Source of the DNA: Marivibrio sp040218065
GTDB lineage: Bacteria > Pseudomonadota > Alphaproteobacteria > UBA8366 > Aestuariispiraceae
Assembly: GCF_040218065.1 (NCBI RefSeq)
Contig: NZ_JAVJQE010000008.1
Location: 248,001-312,000, forward strand
Reading direction: 5' to 3'
Length of the DNA: 64,000 nucleotides
Of this stretch, positions 16,582-25,270 are shown in pieces; within the stretch, counting starts at the first letter, position 1, and every line of letters starts with the position of its first letter. Position numbers and translations under genes: made by a program. The notes beneath the pieces were generated by a model. It ran no database searches, was not told the DNA's origin, and worked only from the letters and a program-made list of their open reading frames with translations.

Positions 16582-17721
16582 ATGCGCATCCGGATCGTCG
16601 GCGGCGGACCCGCCGGCCTTTACCTCGCCTATTTGCTGGCGCGCCAGGGCCGCCAGCGCGGGGTCCGCCATGAGATCGAGTTGATCGAGCAGAACCCGCC
16701 CGGCGCCACCTTCGGCTTCGGCGTCGTGTTCTCCGATCAGGCGCTGGGCTTCCTGCAAGAGGACGACTCGGAGACGCACGATCTGATCGCGCCTGAGATG
16801 GAGCGCTGGCGCGACCTGGCGCTGAACCACCCCAGCGGCGAGCGCGTTGTGATCGACGGAATCGGCTTCGCCGCGATCGGCCGGCACCGGCTGTTGGAGC
16901 TGCTGGCGCGGCGGCTTGAGAGCGTCGGCGTCGCGCCGCGCTGGGAGACGCGCATCGCGCCGGAGAGCGTGCTGCACGGCGCCGACCTCGTCGTCGGCGC
17001 CGACGGCGTGAACTCCGTCGTCCGGCAGGCGGCGGACTTCGGGACGGAGATTCGCCCGCTCGACAATCGCTTCGCCTGGTTCGGGGCGCAAATCCCCTTC
17101 GACGCCCTGACCCAAACCTTCGTCGAGACCGAGCGCGGGACCTTCAACGCCCATCACTACCGCTTCACGCCCGAGCGCAGCACCTTCATCGTCGAGGCCG
17201 ACCCTGCGACCTTCGAGGCCTACGGCTTCGAGGGTATGGATGAAGCCGCGTCGGCCGAGCTCTGCGCCGAGATCTTCGCCGAGGTGCTGGAGGGCCGTCC
17301 GTTGCTGACCAACAAGTCGCACTGGCGGCGCTTCCCGCGCCTGTCGAACGCCCGCTGGTCGGCCGGCGCCGCGGTGCTGATCGGCGACGCGCTGCGCACC
17401 GCGCATTTCTCCATCGGCTCCGGCACGCGGCTCGCCCTGGAGGACGCCATCGCGTTGGCCCAGGCGATCGGCGAGACCGGCGAGGACGTCCCGGCCGCTC
17501 TGGCGCTGTTCGAGGAGCGCCGCCGGCCGATCGTCGCCAAACTGGTCGAGGCCGCCAATCGGTCCGCCGCCTGGTATGAGGATTTTCCGGAGCACATCAA
17601 GCTGCCGCCCTACGACTTCGCCTGGTCCTACATCTCGCGCAGCGGGCGGGTCGACCCCGACCGGCTGGCGAAGATCGCGCCTGAGTTCGTGGCGGCCTAT
17701 CGCGAAAGGGCGGGGGCGTGA
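16582..17721 (+). CDS. FAD-dependent aryl-CoA hydroxylase (salicylyl-CoA 5-hydroxylase-like)
   Basis: A 379-residue flavoprotein monooxygenase. The FAD motif is GGGPAGLYLAYLL near the N-terminus, and the later GD motif is VLIGDALRTAHFSIGSGTRLALEDAIALA. The segment PGATFGFGVVFSDQALGFL is typical of salicylyl-CoA 5-hydroxylases and of the N-terminal half of 2-aminobenzoyl-CoA monooxygenase/reductase; the second, reductase half is absent. With the CoA ligase and gentisate dioxygenase downstream it probably 5-hydroxylates an aryl-CoA to gentisyl-CoA. The ATG has a gggagg site 10 bases upstream. Substrate identity (salicylate, 3-hydroxybenzoate or anthranilate-type) is inferred. Confidence 0.8.
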   Translation: MRIRIVGGGPAGLYLAYLLARQGRQRGVRHEIELIEQNPPGATFGFGVVFSDQALGFLQEDDSETHDLIAPEMERWRDLALNHPSGERVVIDGIGFAAIGRHRLLELLARRLESVGVAPRWETRIAPESVLHGADLVVGADGVNSVVRQAADFGTEIRPLDNRFAWFGAQIPFDALTQTFVETERGTFNAHHYRFTPERSTFIVEADPATFEAYGFEGMDEAASAELCAEIFAEVLEGRPLLTNKSHWRRFPRLSNARWSAGAAVLIGDALRTAHFSIGSGTRLALEDAIALAQAIGETGEDVPAALALFEERRRPIVAKLVEAANRSAAWYEDFPEHIKLPPYDFAWSYISRSGRVDPDRLAKIAPEFVAAYRERAGA

Positions 17722-17745
17722 GGCGGGCGGCGCGTGCTGAGAAAG

Positions 17746-17809
17746 GTCCCCGCTTTCGCGGGGACGCCCCGCGAGATCGCCACTCCGGGCGCCCCCGCGA
17801 AAGCGGGGG
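17746..17809. repeat. Nested palindromic intergenic repeat
   Basis: Two palindromic units, gtccccgctttcgcggggac (17746-17765) and cccccgcgaaagcggggg (17792-17809), are near reverse complements of each other, so the 64-base element can form two small hairpins or one long stem. It lies between two genes of one operon (monooxygenase and ligase). It resembles REP/BIME-type interspersed elements of GC-rich proteobacteria. Confidence 0.6.
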
Positions 17810-17842
17810 CTTCATGCGGCCTGCACCTGCGGTGATCTGCTC

Positions 17843-19444
17843 ATGACCACTCCCCTTGAAGACAAGTCTCCCCGCGACGGCTGGGAGGTCGAGGAGATCG
17901 GCTTTTCCTGTCCCGAGCGCTACAACGCCTCAACCGTGCTGTTCGACAATCTGGAGCGCGGCTTCGGCGAGCGGACGGCGGTCTATTGCGACGCCGGCGA
18001 CATGACCTACGCGCAGCTCTGCGCGCGGGCCGCCCGGGTCGGGAACGCGCTGATCGCCCAGGGGCTGGAGCGCGGCGACCGGGTTATGTGTCTGCTGGAC
18101 GACCACGGCGACTATCTGGCGGCGATCTTCGGGGCGATCCGCGCGGGCTTCACACCCATGCTGATCAACACGCTGTCGACCCCCGATCTGATCCGTTTCT
18201 ATCTGGAGGATTCGGACGCCAGGGTTGTCTTCTGCGAGGCCGCCTATCGCGAGCGCTTCGACGCAGAAGCCTTGGCCGGGACGGCGGTCGAGCGCATCGT
18301 CGTCGCGACGCCCGGCGCGACGGGCGAGGAGAGCCTGGACGCTTTCGTTTCGGGCGCGGCGGAGACCCTGGACGCGGCGGACACGCACCGCGACGAGATG
18401 GCCTTCTGGATGTACTCCTCCGGCTCAACCGGCCGGCCGAAGGGGGTCGTCCATCTGCAGCACGACATGCCCTACACGGCCGAGGCTTACGCCAAGCCGC
18501 TCTTGGGGCTGCGTAAGGACGATATCTGCTTCTCGGTGCCGAAAATTTTCTTCGCCTACGGCTTCGGAAACTCGGTGACCTTCCCCTTTTCGGTCGGCGC
18601 GGCGAGCCTCCTGATGCCGCAGGCGCCGAAGCCGGATGCGATCTTCGAGCTCGTCGCGCGGCGCCGGCCGACGCGCTTCTTCGCGCTGCCCACCCTCTAC
18701 ACCGCGCTGGTGCGGCACGAGGCGGCGGCGACGGCCGATTTCGCGAGCGTCGACACCTGCATCTCGGCCGCCGAGATCCTGTCGGAGGAGATCTTCACCG
18801 CCTGGAAGACCCGCTTCGGCCATGAGATCGTGGAGGGGCTCGGCTCGACCGAGGTCTTGCACATCTATCTCTCCAACCGGCTGGAGGCGAAGAAGCTCGG
18901 CTCCGCCGGCCGCCGCGTCCCGGGCTACGCCATCAAGCTGTGCGACCGGGACGGCGCGGAGGTTCCGCGCGGCGAGGAAGGGATCATGTGGGTGCGCGGC
19001 GACAGCAACGCGCCCTGCTACTGGAACCGGCCGGACAAGACGGAAGAGACCATGCGCGACGGTTGGATCATGACCGGCGACCGCTTCGTCGAGGACGCGG
19101 ACGGATTCTATTTCTTCAAGGGGCGCGCCGACGATCTGGTGAAAGTCTCCGGCCAGTGGGTCTATCCGTTGGAGGTGGAGCTGACGCTCGCCAACCATCC
19201 GGCGGTGCACGAATGCTGCGTGCTGGCGGTCGAGCTGCCGGATCGCCGCACGACCCTGAAGGCTTTCGTCGTCCCCGCCGCCGGGCGGGTCGGCGACGAG
19301 GCCTTGACGAAAGAGCTGCAGGATTTCGTCAAGGGCGCGCTTGTGCCGTACAAGTACCCGCGTATCGTGGAATACGCCGAGAGCCTGCCCAAGACCGGCA
19401 CCGGGAAGCTGGACCGCGCGCAGCTGAAGGCGCGGCCGCTTTAG
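17843..19444 (+). CDS. Benzoate-CoA ligase family protein (aryl-CoA ligase)
   Basis: A 533-residue AMP-forming acyl/aryl-CoA ligase that would activate the aromatic acid for the preceding hydroxylase. The N-terminus (ERYNASTVLFDNLERGFGERTAVYC) matches benzoate-CoA ligases. The ATP loop is MYSSGSTGRPKGVVH, later motifs are VEGLGSTEVLH, TGDRFVEDADGFYFFKGRADDLVKVSGQWVYPLEVE and the C-terminal catalytic Lys in KTGTGKLDR. Salicylate, 3-hydroxybenzoate or benzoate are the likely acids; the next two genes favour a route through gentisate. It is followed 28 bases later by gentisate dioxygenase. Confidence 0.87.
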   Translation: MTTPLEDKSPRDGWEVEEIGFSCPERYNASTVLFDNLERGFGERTAVYCDAGDMTYAQLCARAARVGNALIAQGLERGDRVMCLLDDHGDYLAAIFGAIRAGFTPMLINTLSTPDLIRFYLEDSDARVVFCEAAYRERFDAEALAGTAVERIVVATPGATGEESLDAFVSGAAETLDAADTHRDEMAFWMYSSGSTGRPKGVVHLQHDMPYTAEAYAKPLLGLRKDDICFSVPKIFFAYGFGNSVTFPFSVGAASLLMPQAPKPDAIFELVARRRPTRFFALPTLYTALVRHEAAATADFASVDTCISAAEILSEEIFTAWKTRFGHEIVEGLGSTEVLHIYLSNRLEAKKLGSAGRRVPGYAIKLCDRDGAEVPRGEEGIMWVRGDSNAPCYWNRPDKTEETMRDGWIMTGDRFVEDADGFYFFKGRADDLVKVSGQWVYPLEVELTLANHPAVHECCVLAVELPDRRTTLKAFVVPAAGRVGDEALTKELQDFVKGALVPYKYPRIVEYAESLPKTGTGKLDRAQLKARPL

Positions 19445-19472
19445 AGAACGAGAGAGGGAGGGAGGCGAGCCC

Positions 19473-20525
19473 ATGTCGATGGAAAGCGCGCCCAAGGAGA
19501 CGCCCGAACGCCAGGCCTATTACGACCGCTTGGCGCCCGCCGATCTGGCCGCGCTGTGGACCCGGTTCCCGCAACTGGTGAGCCGCGAGCCGCAGAGCCC
19601 GATCGTCCCCCATCTCTGGCGCTACGACGCCGTCCGCGCGTTGCTGATGGAGGCGGGCGAGCTGATCACCGCCAAGGAGGCGGAGCGCCGCGTGCTGATT
19701 CTGGAGAACCCAGGCCTGCCCGGTCAGTCGCGCATCACGCGCACGCTCTACGCCGGGCTGCAGCTGGTCCTGCCGGGGGAGATCGCGCCGGCCCACCGGC
19801 ACACCCAGACGGCGCTGCGCTTCGTCATGGAAGGCGAGGGCGCCCACACCGCCGTCGACGGCGAGAAGACGATCATGCGCCCGGGCGATTTCGTCATCAC
19901 GCCGAACTGGGCCTGGCACGATCACGGCAACGACAGCGCCGATCCGATGATCTGGATGGACGGCCTCGACATCCCGCTGGTGCAGATGCTGGACGCCAGT
20001 TTCGCCGAAGGCTTTGGGGCGGACGAATATCCCCGCGCGCGGCCCGCCGGCGACAATCTGGCGCGCTTCGGCCAGGGCATGCTGCCGGTGGGGTATGAGC
20101 GCGGCGACAATCTGAACAGCCCGGTCTTCAGCTACCCCTACGACCGCTCGCGCGAGGCGCTGGAGACCCTGCGCCGCAGCGGGGAATGGGACGCCTGCCA
20201 CGGCGTCAAGCTGCGCTACGTCAATCCCGCCACGGGCGATTGGGCGATGCCGACCATGGGCGCCTGCCTGCAGCTGCTGCCCAAGGGGTTCGAGACCGCC
20301 GCCTACCGATCGACCGACGCGAGCGTCTTCACCGCGACCGAAGGATCGGGCGTCAGCCGCATCGGCGACGAGACGATCGAGTGGGGTCCGCGCGACATCT
20401 TCGTCGTCCCCAGCTGGACCCCTGTGCGCCACGAGGCGAATGAGGACGCCGTGCTCTTCAGCTTCTCCGACCGGCCGGTGCAGGAGAAGCTCGGCCTGTT
20501 CCGCGAAGACCGCGGCAACGCGTAA
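19473..20525 (+). CDS. Gentisate 1,2-dioxygenase
   Basis: A 350-residue bicupin Fe(II) dioxygenase that opens gentisate to maleylpyruvate. The first cupin has the metal ligands in PAHRHTQTALRFVMEGEG and WAWHDHGN; the second, near the C-terminus, covers EGSGVSRIGDETIEWGPRDIFVVPSW. The N-terminal AYYDRLAPADLAALWTRFPQLVSREP is typical of gentisate/salicylate 1,2-dioxygenases, so direct cleavage of salicylate is a possible alternative. It lies 28 bases after the ligase and 26 before the FAH-family hydrolase. Confidence 0.9.
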   Translation: MSMESAPKETPERQAYYDRLAPADLAALWTRFPQLVSREPQSPIVPHLWRYDAVRALLMEAGELITAKEAERRVLILENPGLPGQSRITRTLYAGLQLVLPGEIAPAHRHTQTALRFVMEGEGAHTAVDGEKTIMRPGDFVITPNWAWHDHGNDSADPMIWMDGLDIPLVQMLDASFAEGFGADEYPRARPAGDNLARFGQGMLPVGYERGDNLNSPVFSYPYDRSREALETLRRSGEWDACHGVKLRYVNPATGDWAMPTMGACLQLLPKGFETAAYRSTDASVFTATEGSGVSRIGDETIEWGPRDIFVVPSWTPVRHEANEDAVLFSFSDRPVQEKLGLFREDRGNA

Positions 20526-20551
20526 CCCTTAAAGTCAGACGAGGCATCTTT

Positions 20552-21250
20552 ATGGACACCGTCTTCCCCGCCGCCCCCCAGGCCACCGTCGCCGTCCAGG
20601 GCGAAGAGGCGCGCTTTCCCGTGCGCCGCATCTTCTGCGTCGGGCGCAACTACGCCGCCCACGCCCGCGAGATGGGCAAGGACCCGGACCGCGAACCGCC
20701 CTTTTTCTTCACCAAACCGGCGGACGCAGTGTGCGACACGAACACCGAGATTCCCTATCCGCCGGAGACCGAAAACTTCCATCACGAGATCGAACTGGTC
20801 GTCGCGATCGGCGCGGAAGGGCGAAACCTGTCGCAGGCCGAGGCGCGATCCGTCGTCTACGGCTACTGCACCGGCATCGACCTGACGCGACGCGACCTGC
20901 AGCAGCAGGCGAAGGACATGGGCCGGCCGTGGGATTGGGGGAAGGCTTTCGACCTCTCCGCCCCCTGCGCGCCGATCGTGAAGAAGGATCAGGCGGGCGA
21001 CGTCGACCGCGCCCGCATCTGGCTTTCCGTCAACGGCGAGACGCGTCAGGACGCCAGCGTCGAGGAGCTGATCTGGGATATCGACGAAGTGATCTCCATC
21101 GTCTCCAAGACCATGGCGCTCAAGCCCGGCGATCTCATCATGACCGGCACGCCCGCCGGCGTCGGGGCGCTTAAGCCCGGCGACGTGGTCAAGGGCGGGA
21201 TCGACGGCCTGCCCGACATCGAAATCACGATCGGGGAGCGGGCGGCTTAG
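20552..21250 (+). CDS. Fumarylacetoacetate hydrolase family, probable fumarylpyruvate (or maleylpyruvate) hydrolase
   Basis: A 232-residue FAH-fold hydrolase. Key segments: RIFCVGRNYAAHAREMG, PPFFFTKPADAV, FHHEIELVVAIG (metal-binding Glu residues), YCTGIDLTRRDLQQQAKDMGRPWDWGKAFD and LIMTGTPAGVG. This matches the NagK-type enzymes that split fumarylpyruvate into fumarate and pyruvate, the last step of the gentisate route. No maleylpyruvate isomerase is nearby, so it may hydrolyse maleylpyruvate directly, or the isomerase is elsewhere. Last gene of the aromatic segment. Confidence 0.88.
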   Translation: MDTVFPAAPQATVAVQGEEARFPVRRIFCVGRNYAAHAREMGKDPDREPPFFFTKPADAVCDTNTEIPYPPETENFHHEIELVVAIGAEGRNLSQAEARSVVYGYCTGIDLTRRDLQQQAKDMGRPWDWGKAFDLSAPCAPIVKKDQAGDVDRARIWLSVNGETRQDASVEELIWDIDEVISIVSKTMALKPGDLIMTGTPAGVGALKPGDVVKGGIDGLPDIEITIGERAA

Positions 21251-21532
21251 GGCGCAAAGAAAAGCCTTCCCCCTTGGGGAGGGAAGGCTGGATGGGGGTG
21301 CGCGATCTCTGGCAAGAGATCGCCTCGGCCCCAAAGCGCCGAGATGATTGTTGCAAGCGCGCCTGCCGGCGCGCCCGCCCTCTCCCCGATCCTCCCCGAT
21401 GAAGGGGGGGAGAGCCTCCCCCCTTTATGGGGGGAAGAGGGTGGAGGGGGATGCGGCGCCCCCTTGCTTATTCCCCCGCCGCCTTGCAGGCTGGCCGCAA
21501 TCAAGAAACAGCCCAGCCGGGGGATCTTTCCG
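21251..21532. repeat. Intergenic region with palindromic repeats after the FAH gene
   Basis: At 21263-21289 agccttccc and gggaaggct form a 9-base stem that may end the aromatic operon. At 21302-21323 gcgatctct and agagatcgc form a second perfect 9-base stem. From about 21380 to 21460 there is low-complexity cccc/gggg sequence with alternating ctcccc and ggggag tracts, similar to the stretch at 25,280-25,440. This separates the gentisate genes from the aminotransferase operon. Confidence 0.5.
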
Positions 21533-22900
21533 ATGAGCGAGCCTGTCGCGCGGCCGCCGAGCCATCTCTTCTATCAGAGCCGTCAGCGCCGCCCGCTGCT
21601 CGACCGCGGGGAGGGCGTCTATCTCTACGACGTCGAGGGGAACGCCTATCTCGACGGCTCGTCCGGGGCGATGGTCTCCAACATCGGTCATTCGAACCCG
21701 CGGGTCATCGAGGCGATGCGTCGCCAGATCGAAAAGGCGACCTTCGGCTACCGGCTGCATTTCGAGAACGAGCCGGCCGAGATGCTGGCCGCCGAGACGG
21801 CCAAGCGCATGCCGGGGGATCTCGACCGGATCTTCTTCGTCTCCGGCGGGTCCGAGGCGGTGGAGAGCTGCCTGAAGCTCGCCCGGCAATATGCGATCGC
21901 GGTGGGGCAGGCGCAGCGCTGGAAGGTGATCTCGCGCTTTCCCTCCTATCACGGCTCGACCCTGGGGGCGCTGTCGGTCACCGGCATGGCCAGCATGACC
22001 GCCCCCTTCGCGCCGATGATGCGCGAGATGCCGAAGATCCCGGCGCCGACCTGCTATCTCGATCCCGACCGGGACGAGACGAGCCTGGAGGAGCGGGGCC
22101 TGCGCTACGCCGAGGCGTTGCGCGAGCAGATCCGCCGCGAGGGGGCCGACACCGTGCTCGCCTTCATTGTCGAGCCGATCGGCGGCGCGTCGACCGGCGC
22201 GCTGGTCCCGCCGCCGGGATATCTGAAGCGCATTCGCGAGATCTGCGACGAGTTCGGCGTGCTGCTGATCTATGACGAGGTGATGACCGGCGCAGGCCGC
22301 ACCGGCAAGTTTTTGGGCGCCGACCACTGGCCCGAGGCCGCGCCCGACATCATCGCCATGTCCAAGGGCTTCGCGGCCGGCTACGCGCCGCTCGGCGCGA
22401 TGGCGGCGCCGAAGCGCCTCGTGGAGCCGGTCCTCGACAAGGGCGGCTTCATCCACGGCTACACCTACGCCGGCAATCCGATGGCCTGCGCGGCGGGCTT
22501 GGCGGTGCTGGGGGAGATCGATCGGCTGGATCTGGTCGGCGCGGCCGAGCGCCAGGGCGCGACCCTGAAGGCCCGCCTTCAGGCGTTGCAGCAGCGCTAT
22601 CCCTTCATCATCGACGTGCGCGGCGAGGGGCTGCTGCTGGCCTTCGAACTGGGCCGCGACCGAGAAAGCATGGCGCCGCTGCCGAAGGAGATGAACGGCT
22701 TCGTCGAATTGGTCGAGGAGGCCTACAAACGCAAGCTCATCCTCTATTCCCGGCGCACCCGCGGCGGCGTCGACGGGGAGCATTTCCTGGTCTGCCCGCC
22801 GCTGATCGTCACCGACGAACAGATTGACGAGATCATCGAGAAGCTCTCCGGCGCGCTCGACGCCTTCGCCGACCGTCACGATCTGCCGCGGGCCGCGTGA
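21533..22900 (+). CDS. Class III (omega-amino) aminotransferase
   Basis: A 455-residue PLP aminotransferase of fold type I, class III. Visible motifs are YLYDVEGNAYLDGSSGAMVSNIGHSNPRV, SGGSEAVESCLKLARQY, the PLP Asp in LLIYDEVMTGAGRTGKFLG, and the Schiff-base Lys in IIAMSKGFAAGYAPLGAM. Members use pyruvate or 2-oxoglutarate to deaminate omega-, beta- or gamma-amino compounds. Its stop overlaps the start of the BKACE gene. With BKACE next door, a beta-amino acid giving a beta-keto acid is an attractive substrate, but that is inference. Confidence 0.87.
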   Translation: MSEPVARPPSHLFYQSRQRRPLLDRGEGVYLYDVEGNAYLDGSSGAMVSNIGHSNPRVIEAMRRQIEKATFGYRLHFENEPAEMLAAETAKRMPGDLDRIFFVSGGSEAVESCLKLARQYAIAVGQAQRWKVISRFPSYHGSTLGALSVTGMASMTAPFAPMMREMPKIPAPTCYLDPDRDETSLEERGLRYAEALREQIRREGADTVLAFIVEPIGGASTGALVPPPGYLKRIREICDEFGVLLIYDEVMTGAGRTGKFLGADHWPEAAPDIIAMSKGFAAGYAPLGAMAAPKRLVEPVLDKGGFIHGYTYAGNPMACAAGLAVLGEIDRLDLVGAAERQGATLKARLQALQQRYPFIIDVRGEGLLLAFELGRDRESMAPLPKEMNGFVELVEEAYKRKLILYSRRTRGGVDGEHFLVCPPLIVTDEQIDEIIEKLSGALDAFADRHDLPRAA

Positions 22901-23832
22901 TGGCCGACAAGCCCGCGATCATCACCTGCGCCGTCACCGGCTCGGTCCACACGCCGAGCATGAGCCCGCATCTGCCGATCACGCCGGACGAGATCGCGAC
23001 CCACGCGATCGAGGCGGCGGAGGCCGGGGCTGCGATCCTCCACCTCCACGCCCGCGATCCGGACGACGGCCGCCCCTCGCCGGATCCGGCGGTCTTCGGC
23101 CGCTTCCTGCCGCGCATCAAGCAGGCGACGGACGCGGTCGTGAACATCACGACCGGCGGCGGGGCGACCATGACGGTCGAGGAGCGGATGGCCGCCGCGC
23201 TGACGCATTCGCCGGAGATGTGTTCGCTCAACATGGGCTCGATGAACTTCGCCCTGTTTCCGGCCAAGGATCGGATCGCCGAGTTCAAGTATGATTGGGA
23301 GGAAGAGTTCCTGGAGTCGACCCGCGACTTCATTTTCAAGAACACCTTCAAGGACATCGAGACGGCGCTGCAGCGTCTCGGCCGCGACCATTCGGTGCGC
23401 TTCGAGTTCGAATGCTACGACGTCGGCCATCTCTACAGCCTGAAGCATTTCGTCGAGCGCAAGCTGCTCGAGCCGCCCTTCTTCATCCAGTTCGTCCTCG
23501 GCGTGCTCGGCGGCATCGGGCCGGACCGGGAGAATTTGGTCTTCATGAAGGAGACCGCGGATCGGCTGTTCGGCGGCGACTATGAATTCTCAGTCCTCGG
23601 CGCCGGTCGGCATCAGATGCCGCTCTGCGCGATCTCCTTGGCGCTCGGCGGGAATGTCCGCGTCGGGTTGGAGGACAGCTTGACGCTCGGCCCCGGGCGG
23701 CTCGCCGAACGCAACGCCGATCAGGTCCGTCAGGTTCGCCAGATCGCCGAAGGGCTGTCGCGCCAGATCGCGACGCCGAAAGAGGCGCGTGAGCGCCTGG
23801 CGCTCAAAGGCGGCGACGCCGTCGGATTCTGA
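22900..23832 (+). CDS. BKACE family beta-keto acid cleavage enzyme (DUF849)
   Basis: A 310-residue TIM-barrel zinc enzyme. The family condenses a beta-keto acid with acetyl-CoA to give acetoacetate and a new acyl-CoA; the founding member acts on 3-keto-5-aminohexanoate in lysine fermentation. Zinc ligands appear in ILHLHARDPDDGRPSPDP, with NITTGGG, FEFECYDVGHLY and GAGRHQMPLC later. I prefer the ATG at 22900, which overlaps the aminotransferase TGA by one base, over the GTG just before it. Substrate unknown. Confidence 0.87.
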   Translation: MADKPAIITCAVTGSVHTPSMSPHLPITPDEIATHAIEAAEAGAAILHLHARDPDDGRPSPDPAVFGRFLPRIKQATDAVVNITTGGGATMTVEERMAAALTHSPEMCSLNMGSMNFALFPAKDRIAEFKYDWEEEFLESTRDFIFKNTFKDIETALQRLGRDHSVRFEFECYDVGHLYSLKHFVERKLLEPPFFIQFVLGVLGGIGPDRENLVFMKETADRLFGGDYEFSVLGAGRHQMPLCAISLALGGNVRVGLEDSLTLGPGRLAERNADQVRQVRQIAEGLSRQIATPKEARERLALKGGDAVGF

Positions 23833-23865
23833 CCTTCCCTCGAACCCCGAAAGGGACGTCTTGCG

Positions 23866-24897
23866 ATGAAAGCAGCTTTCGCCGATCAACAGATGCGCCA
23901 TGAGCCGAAGACCTTCCTGGTCTCCGGCGCGCCGCAGCCAAGCCCGGAACAGTCCGAGCGCGCGACCCGCCTCCTGAAAGGCGCCGAGGCCGCGGGGCTG
24001 GAGCGGGTGGAGCCCGAGGATCACGGCCTCGACGCCATCGCGCGCGTCCACACGCCGGAATACATCGCCTTCCTGTCGACGATCCATGAGCGCTGGTCGC
24101 GCATCGACGGCGCCTCGGAGGAGGTGATCCCGAACATTCATCCCGATCGGCGCGGCGGCTCCTATCCGGCCTCCGCCGTGGGTCAGGCGGGCTACCACCA
24201 GGCGGACACCGCCTGTCCGATCGGCCCGCACAGCTGGGAGAGCATTTACTGGAGCGCGATGAGCGCGGCCGAAGCCGCGACCTGCGTGCTGGAAGGCGAT
24301 CTGTGGTCCTATGCGCTCTGCCGGCCGCCGGGTCATCACGCCTTCAAGGATCTCGCGGGCGGCTTCTGCTTCGTCAACAATTGCGGCGTTGCGGCCGAGA
24401 TGCTGCGCATGGCCTGCGACCGGGTGGCGATCCTGGACGTCGACCTGCACGCGGGCAACGGTACGCAGGGCTGCTTCTACGACCGGGCGGACGTGCTGAC
24501 CGTCTCGATCCACGCCGATCCGGTGCGCTACTACCCCTTCTTCTGGGGCTACGCGGACGAGCGGGGCGAGGGCGCCGGCCTCGGCTACAACTACAATCTG
24601 CCGATCCCGCGCGGCACGGCCGACGACGACTACATGCCGCATCTAGATTTGGCGCTGAAGCGGATCGAGGCCTTCGCGCCGGACGCGCTGGTGATCGCGC
24701 TCGGCCTCGACGCCTATGAGGGCGACCCCTTCGCCGGCCTCGCGATCTCGACCCAGGGCTTCGCGCGGATCGCCGAGAAGATCGGCAAGCTCAAGCTGCC
24801 CGCCGTGCTGGTGCAGGAGGGCGGCTATCTCTCCGACGATCTCGGCCCCAACCTCACGAGTTTCCTCACCGGCTTCGGCGACGCCCACGGCGGCTGA
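23866..24897 (+). CDS. Histone-deacetylase-fold amidohydrolase, acetylpolyamine amidohydrolase-like
   Basis: A 343-residue zinc amidohydrolase. The class signature is complete: tandem His in RPPGHHAFKD, zinc Asp/His in ILDVDLHAGNGTQ, zinc Asp in LGLDAYEGDPFAG and the catalytic Tyr/Gly region QEGGYLSDD. The insertion containing PFFWGYADERGEG is typical of acetylpolyamine amidohydrolases rather than of lysine deacetylases. It would remove an acetyl or short acyl group from an amine, releasing a free amine for the aminotransferase two genes upstream. Gaps of 33 and 28 bases to its neighbours suggest an operon. Confidence 0.87.
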   Translation: MKAAFADQQMRHEPKTFLVSGAPQPSPEQSERATRLLKGAEAAGLERVEPEDHGLDAIARVHTPEYIAFLSTIHERWSRIDGASEEVIPNIHPDRRGGSYPASAVGQAGYHQADTACPIGPHSWESIYWSAMSAAEAATCVLEGDLWSYALCRPPGHHAFKDLAGGFCFVNNCGVAAEMLRMACDRVAILDVDLHAGNGTQGCFYDRADVLTVSIHADPVRYYPFFWGYADERGEGAGLGYNYNLPIPRGTADDDYMPHLDLALKRIEAFAPDALVIALGLDAYEGDPFAGLAISTQGFARIAEKIGKLKLPAVLVQEGGYLSDDLGPNLTSFLTGFGDAHGG

Positions 24898-24925
24898 GCC
24901 TTTATATTAGAAGGATCGTTCCAGA

Positions 24926-25270
24926 ATGAGCATCGAGCGCAAGCATGTCGGCCGTCGGATGAGCCAGATCGTGACCCACGGCGACACGATCTACCTGGCG
25001 GGGCAGGTGGGCGAGGCCGGCGCCTCCGTCCCGGACCAGACCCGTCAGATCTTGGAGAAAGTCGACGCGCTGCTAGCCGAGGTCGGCGCCGACAAGAGCA
25101 AGATCCTGCAGGCCGTCATCTGGCTCGACGACATGGCGCATTTCGAGGCGATGAACGCCGTCTGGGACGCCTGGGTCCCGGAGGGTCATGCGCCCGCGCG
25201 CGCCTGCGGCGAAGCCAAGCTGGCGAGCCCCGACCTGCAGGTCGAGATCATCATCACCGCAGGTCGGTAG
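24926..25270 (+). CDS. RidA/YjgF-family protein
   Basis: A 114-residue trimeric RidA-fold protein, whose family hydrolyses reactive enamine/imine intermediates made by PLP enzymes. It contains THGDTIYLAGQVGEAG, QTRQILEKVDALLAEVGADKSKILQAVIWL and the arginine/glutamate region HAPARACGEAKLASPDLQVEIIITA. It closes the aminotransferase-BKACE-deacetylase operon, where clearing an imine from the aminotransferase step would make sense. Confidence 0.88.
   Translation: MSIERKHVGRRMSQIVTHGDTIYLAGQVGEAGASVPDQTRQILEKVDALLAEVGADKSKILQAVIWLDDMAHFEAMNAVWDAWVPEGHAPARACGEAKLASPDLQVEIIITAGR

Noticed and set aside
21302..21323. The gcgatctct/agagatcgc palindrome as a regulator operator for the aminotransferase
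   Set aside because: It is over 200 bases from the start codon in a region of other repeat-like stems, so a repeat or transcript-end structure is more likely.
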